In this document: in pieces, positions 7,438 to 9,624 of the stretch
How the letters are laid out: each line of letters opens with the position of its first letter
Position numbering within the stretch: the stretch's first letter is position 1
From: Bacillota bacterium
Lineage (GTDB): Bacteria > Bacillota_A > Clostridia > DSM-8532
Assembly: GCA_023424865.1 (NCBI GenBank)
Contig: JAFADM010000525.1
Coordinates: forward strand, 1-9,624
Direction of reading: 5' to 3'
DNA: 9,624 nucleotides
Notes under the pieces: generated by a model
What the model was told of the DNA's origin: nothing
The model's input: only the letters and a program-made list of their open reading frames with translations
Database searches by the model: none
Program-made: the position numbers and the translations under genes

Positions 7438-7471
7438 CTATGGAAATACGCCTTCCCCGTGCTGCCCATAA
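7379..7471 (+). CDS. Possible 30-residue leader ORF upstream of glpP
   Basis: An ATG at 7379 follows GGGGGAG (7368-7374) by 4 nt and opens 30 codons, beginning MPLNMLCPS and ending PSPCCP, with TAA at 7469-7471. Its coding region crosses hairpin 1 and its stop codon falls in the apical loop of hairpin 2. That position would let a translating ribosome disrupt both structures. The ribosome binding site is itself inside the hairpin 1 stem and is closer than ideal. No run of a single regulatory amino acid is present, and no homologue is known to me, so this may be a chance ORF. Confidence 0.25.
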   Translation: MPLNMLCPSIRTTGYHSLFFYGNTPSPCCP

Positions 7472-7499
7472 CAGCAGCAGAAACGGGGTGCAGTTTTTT
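7455..7499 (+). terminator. Glp leader hairpin 2 with U6
   Basis: CCCCGT (7455-7460) pairs with ACGGGG (7483-7488). Stacked on it, GCTGC (7461-7465) pairs with GCAGC (7474-7478), leaving a 4-nt AGAA bulge and an 8-nt loop. T6 occurs at 7494-7499 after a 5-nt gap (TGCAG). The repeated CAGCAG allows more than one register, and GCAG at 7490-7493 could compete for CTGC, so alternative folds are possible. It lies 40 nt upstream of the glpP start. Confidence 0.55.
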
Positions 7500-7539
7500 C
7501 AGCCAATAGGACTTTAGAAAAAAGTGGGGTAGACTGGCT

Positions 7540-8124
7540 ATGATCAAGGGAGAAACAGGCGGACAAAACCTTTTAAACCGCATTGAGGCGAATCCTGTTA
7601 TTGCGGCTGTGCGCAGTGAGGGAGAGCTTCAGGCTGCATTGGATTCCCCTGTGAGCACGGTTTTTCTTCTCCATGCGGACATATTCAATCTTAGCTCCAT
7701 GGTGGATCGTATTCAAGCCTCAGGGAAAAGCGCGCTGGTGCATATGGATTTTCTGGAGGGCCTGGGAAGGGACAACCGGGCCATCGATTATCTTAAGGAG
7801 CGGATCAGGCCCGACGGCATCATAAGCACGAAAAGCGGCCATGTGAAATATGCCAGGGAACAGGGGCTTTTCGCCGTTCAACGTTTCTTTCTTATTGACA
7901 GTCAGTCCTATGAGAATTCCATAAAAACCGCTCTGCAGATAAAACCTCATATGGTCGAGGTCATGCCGGGAATTATCCCCAGAGTACTGGAACGCATAAC
8001 AAAACAACTCGACATACCCATCATTGCAGGCGGGCTTATTGAAACAAAGGAGGAAGTGGTAGAGATACTCAAGGCAGGAGCCTGGGGCATCTCTACGGGA
8101 AATTCCTCTCTCTGGCGCATTTAG
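7540..8124 (+). CDS. glpP: GlpP-family glycerol-3-phosphate-responsive antiterminator
   Basis: Predicted cytoplasmic RNA-binding regulator. In Bacillus subtilis, GlpP with glycerol-3-phosphate binds leader mRNA of glpFK and glpD and prevents early termination. This protein is 194 aa, matching the family length of about 190. Family blocks are in order: NPVIAAVRS (18-26), VFLLHADIFNL (41-51), LVHMDFLEGLG (66-76), DGIISTKS (92-99), LFAVQRFFLIDS (110-121), VEVMPGIIP (139-147), IPIIAGGLIE (159-168) and GAWGISTGNSSLW (180-192). The pattern of strands ending in short glycine or charged loops fits the TIM-barrel-like fold of the family. The ribosome binding site is weak (GTGGGG, 10 nt before the ATG), but no better in-frame start preserves the N-terminal block. 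No glpF, glpK or glpD is nearby, so its targets lie elsewhere, or it controls its own leader. It converges with the radical SAM gene downstream. Confidence 0.93.
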   Translation: MIKGETGGQNLLNRIEANPVIAAVRSEGELQAALDSPVSTVFLLHADIFNLSSMVDRIQASGKSALVHMDFLEGLGRDNRAIDYLKERIRPDGIISTKSGHVKYAREQGLFAVQRFFLIDSQSYENSIKTALQIKPHMVEVMPGIIPRVLERITKQLDIPIIAGGLIETKEEVVEILKAGAWGISTGNSSLWRI

Positions 8125-8135
8125 CCTGATTTTTT
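8111..8135 (+). terminator. Weak possible terminator overlapping the glpP stop
   Basis: TCTGGC (8111-8116) can pair with GCCTGA (8124-8129), with one T-T mismatch, around a 7-nt loop that contains the start of the stop codon. T6 follows at 8130-8135. The stem is short, so the call is tentative, but no stronger glpP terminator is seen before the repeat array. Confidence 0.3.
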
Positions 8136-8146
8136 ACTTAAGTTTT

Positions 8147-8274
8147 AGAAGTACTGTTATCTGGCGAAGTATCCTTATCAAACGAAGTATTTTACCTGGC
8201 GAAGTGTCCTTATTAAACGAAGTATTTTACCTGACGAAGTATCCTTACCTGGCGTTCCTTCTCTATCGAAGTAC
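8147..8274. repeat. Short tandem repeat array with CGAAGTAT core, 17-18 nt period
   Basis: The core CGAAGTAT or a one-to-two-base variant occurs at 8147 (AGAAGTAC), 8165, 8183, 8200 (CGAAGTGT), 8218, 8235 and 8267 (CGAAGTAC). The spacings are 18, 18, 17, 18, 17 and then 32 nt, where one copy seems decayed (near 8253, CGTTCC). At a higher level the units alternate in flanks (CTGG-core-CCTTAT, then AAA-core-TTTAC), giving a 35-nt repeat at 8161-8195 and 8196-8230 that differs at only two bases, followed by a half unit at 8231-8248. All copies are direct, not inverted. The array fills the gap between two convergent genes, and its last copy forms the last codons of the radical SAM gene. Confidence 0.9.
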
Positions 8275-9516
8275 AATTTCTTCAGGGAAGACGGTATTCC
8301 TGGCTATGCTCCACATCCTGTCGATATAGGCCGTGGTGTACACCTGCTCAATACGATGATAGTAGGTGGCTGCCTTTTCCGTCATTTCATAATAGTTTTT
8401 TTCACGTCGGATATATCCAAGCCTTTCCAATAGCCAAAGCTCGGCTCCAAAAAGCTTTTCCACAGGCTTGCCGATAACGGCCTCGAAACGTTCAGGAAAT
8501 AGCTTCAGGCCATAAGCGCTCCAGAAAAGGTAATACACGGCCCTCTGCCTTAAGGTGAAGGAAAGGGTTAGCGACGTGGGAAGCAGCTCTTGATCAATAC
8601 GCCGGCAATAGGCATCAACCGAAAAGGTGTTTATTTTGAAGCAATCCTTCAAAAGAGTTGTGGCGGATACCCCAAAGCCAAGAAAGGCTTCCCGTGTAAC
8701 GGAGGAATACTTACGGGTATTTGGGAGGGCAAAGGTCCAGACGGAAGTGCGTACCCGGTTATGCTTGCGGCATTCCTCCGACAGTACCTTGAGAAGGTAC
8801 TTTTTCTTTTTTTGGGACAGGGGCTTGAGAGGATTATTGGCAAAGGTAAAATCAATAAAAGGGTAGGTTGAAATTTGGGTTGCACCATGCTCAAAGGCCG
8901 ATGCAATATCCTTTTTCAGAGATTCCTCCGTTTGACCCGGAATAGCAAAGATTAAATCCACATCCACGGTTTCAAAGCCTGAAGCCTTTACCAGGTCCAG
9001 TTTATGTATGAAATCATCTCCCTGCCGTCCCAGCCTGGCGAGACATTCCCTGTCAAAGGACTGAATCCCCAGACTGACCATGGTTATTCCGCTTTTCTTA
9101 AGCTTGTGGAGGTTGTCGGGAGTGATATCCTCAGGATGCAGCTCAGCACCGATACCTCCGGTAATAATGAAATATTCCTGGAGCTTTTTAATAATGTCGC
9201 CGAGATCATCCCCCATAAGGGCGGGAGTGCCGCCGCCAAAATAAAGTCCCGTAACGGTTTTCTTTCCCTTCATGGATTTGCCTACAAGGTCGATTTCGCC
9301 CAGCAGAGCTTTTTTGTAACGGACTGCTGTATCAGGATTATAGGGAACCTTGCAATAGGGGCAGAAGCTGCAAAGGGTGCGACAGAAAGGGATATGTACA
9401 TAAAGTCCTAAATTATCTAAATTATTGTATTTCAGGGGCATAGGTCCGATATTTTTGAAACGAAAGGGCTGAAAGGAGCGGGTAAGGCCCATTCGAAGAA
9501 GGCTGGTCAAGAGCAT
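8263..9516 (-). CDS. HemN/HemW-like radical SAM protein (coproporphyrinogen III oxidase family)
   Basis: A 417-aa radical SAM enzyme of the HemN-related superfamily. On the minus strand AAGGAG sits 5 nt before the ATG, supporting this start. The iron-sulfur motif is HIPFCRTLCSFCPYC (41-55): C45-x3-C49-x2-C52 would bind the 4Fe-4S cluster, and C55 is an extra cysteine. Next come YFGGGTPAL (92-100, SAM binding), ELHPEDITPDNL (125-136), GITMVSLGIQSFD (143-155) and DLIFAIPGQT (187-196), all in the order seen in HemN/HemW proteins. The C-terminal part (GFGVSATTLL, then LWLLERLGYIRREKNYYEMTEKA) resembles a HemN_C-type winged-helix end. The substrate is unknown: the family includes true coproporphyrinogen dehydrogenases, the haem chaperone HemW and anaerobic haem-degrading enzymes. 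No haem genes adjoin it. The last residues (VLR, stop) are encoded by a copy of the downstream repeat. Confidence 0.88.
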   Translation of the reverse strand: MLLTSLLRMGLTRSFQPFRFKNIGPMPLKYNNLDNLGLYVHIPFCRTLCSFCPYCKVPYNPDTAVRYKKALLGEIDLVGKSMKGKKTVTGLYFGGGTPALMGDDLGDIIKKLQEYFIITGGIGAELHPEDITPDNLHKLKKSGITMVSLGIQSFDRECLARLGRQGDDFIHKLDLVKASGFETVDVDLIFAIPGQTEESLKKDIASAFEHGATQISTYPFIDFTFANNPLKPLSQKKKKYLLKVLSEECRKHNRVRTSVWTFALPNTRKYSSVTREAFLGFGVSATTLLKDCFKINTFSVDAYCRRIDQELLPTSLTLSFTLRQRAVYYLFWSAYGLKLFPERFEAVIGKPVEKLFGAELWLLERLGYIRREKNYYEMTEKAATYYHRIEQVYTTAYIDRMWSIARNTVFPEEIVLR

Positions 9517-9565
9517 AGTTTCTCCTTTTTGCTTTTAAGCTATTTTTTATGTAAGCTTAGTTGAT

Positions 9566-9612
9566 TTATTCTTTACTTGCTTATTCTTTAGTTGTTAGTT
9601 GTTTATTCTTTA
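9566..9612. repeat. Three direct copies of TTATTCTTTA upstream of the radical SAM gene
   Basis: Exact 10-mers TTATTCTTTA lie at 9566-9575, 9581-9590 and 9603-9612, each followed by ACTTG-, GTTG- or GTTAT-like sequence. The spacings are 15 and 22 nt. On the minus strand they read TAAAGAATAA and lie 50-96 nt upstream of the radical SAM start, in the region where its promoter or leader should be. The tract is very A/T-rich and runs to the window edge, so more copies may lie beyond it. No clear -35/-10 pair was found. Confidence 0.65.
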
Positions 9613-9624
9613 GTTATTTAGCTG

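Larger units (their letters stand above)
7365..7539 (+). promoter_or_regulatory. Structured leader of glpP with two terminator-like hairpins
   Basis: Between the TATAAT box and the glpP start lie about 175 nt of RNA with two successive hairpins, each followed by a T-run (listed separately). The region contains no T-box core and matches no riboswitch class I can recognise. Because glpP encodes a predicted RNA-binding antiterminator, the leader may be an autoregulatory GlpP target, but that is inference. The region also insulates valS from glpP. Confidence 0.55.

Noticed and set aside
8147..8274. CRISPR array
   Set aside because: The period is only 17-18 nt, the intervening sequence is itself repeated rather than unique, and no cas genes are present.
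9004..9411. 135-codon plus-strand frame opposite the radical SAM gene
   Set aside because: The minus-strand frame carries all the radical SAM motifs; this frame has no recognisable domain or ribosome binding site.

Overview
The window looks like chromosomal DNA from a low-to-mid-GC Gram-positive bacterium, most likely an anaerobe of class Clostridia. Supporting signs are strong AGGAGG-type ribosome binding sites, a class I T-box leader, a lipoprotein-anchored sugar-type ABC importer of the LplA/LplB/LplC kind, a GlpP-family antiterminator and a clostridial-style HemN-like radical SAM protein. The exact genus cannot be read from the sequence. I see no phage, transposon or CRISPR content.

Layout. 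Positions 1-138 hold the 3' end of an XRE-type helix-turn-helix regulator. Positions 275-3869 form a three-gene importer operon: a solute-binding lipoprotein, then two inner-membrane permeases. A perfect 12-bp hairpin lies between the binding protein and the first permease. No ATPase is encoded here. Positions 3870-4273 carry no gene but are densely regulatory: a near-consensus sigma-A-type promoter whose 17-nt spacer overlaps an inverted repeat, then a T-box riboswitch with a readable GUC (valine) specifier, an antiterminator and a terminator. This T-box precedes a 79-residue two-helix membrane protein (4274-4513) and valS (4660-7308), so valine-tRNA sensing probably controls both.

Downstream of valS, positions 7309-7539 contain a TATAAT box and a leader with two terminator-like hairpins and a possible 30-codon leader ORF. 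They lead into glpP (7540-8124), a predicted glycerol-3-phosphate-responsive antiterminator that stands without glpFK or glpD in the window. Between glpP and the convergent radical SAM gene (9516-8263, minus strand) lies an array of a CGAAGTAT core repeated every 17-18 nt, whose last copy encodes the C-terminus of the radical SAM protein. A second, unrelated set of short A/T-rich repeats lies upstream of that gene at the window edge.

The theme of the window is RNA-level control: a T-box in front of valS, a structured leader in front of an RNA-binding antiterminator, and an intra-operon hairpin in the transporter. I did not find a clearly new multi-gene system. The best candidates for new biology are the glpP leader, the small membrane protein placed under the valine T-box, and the short tandem repeat array.
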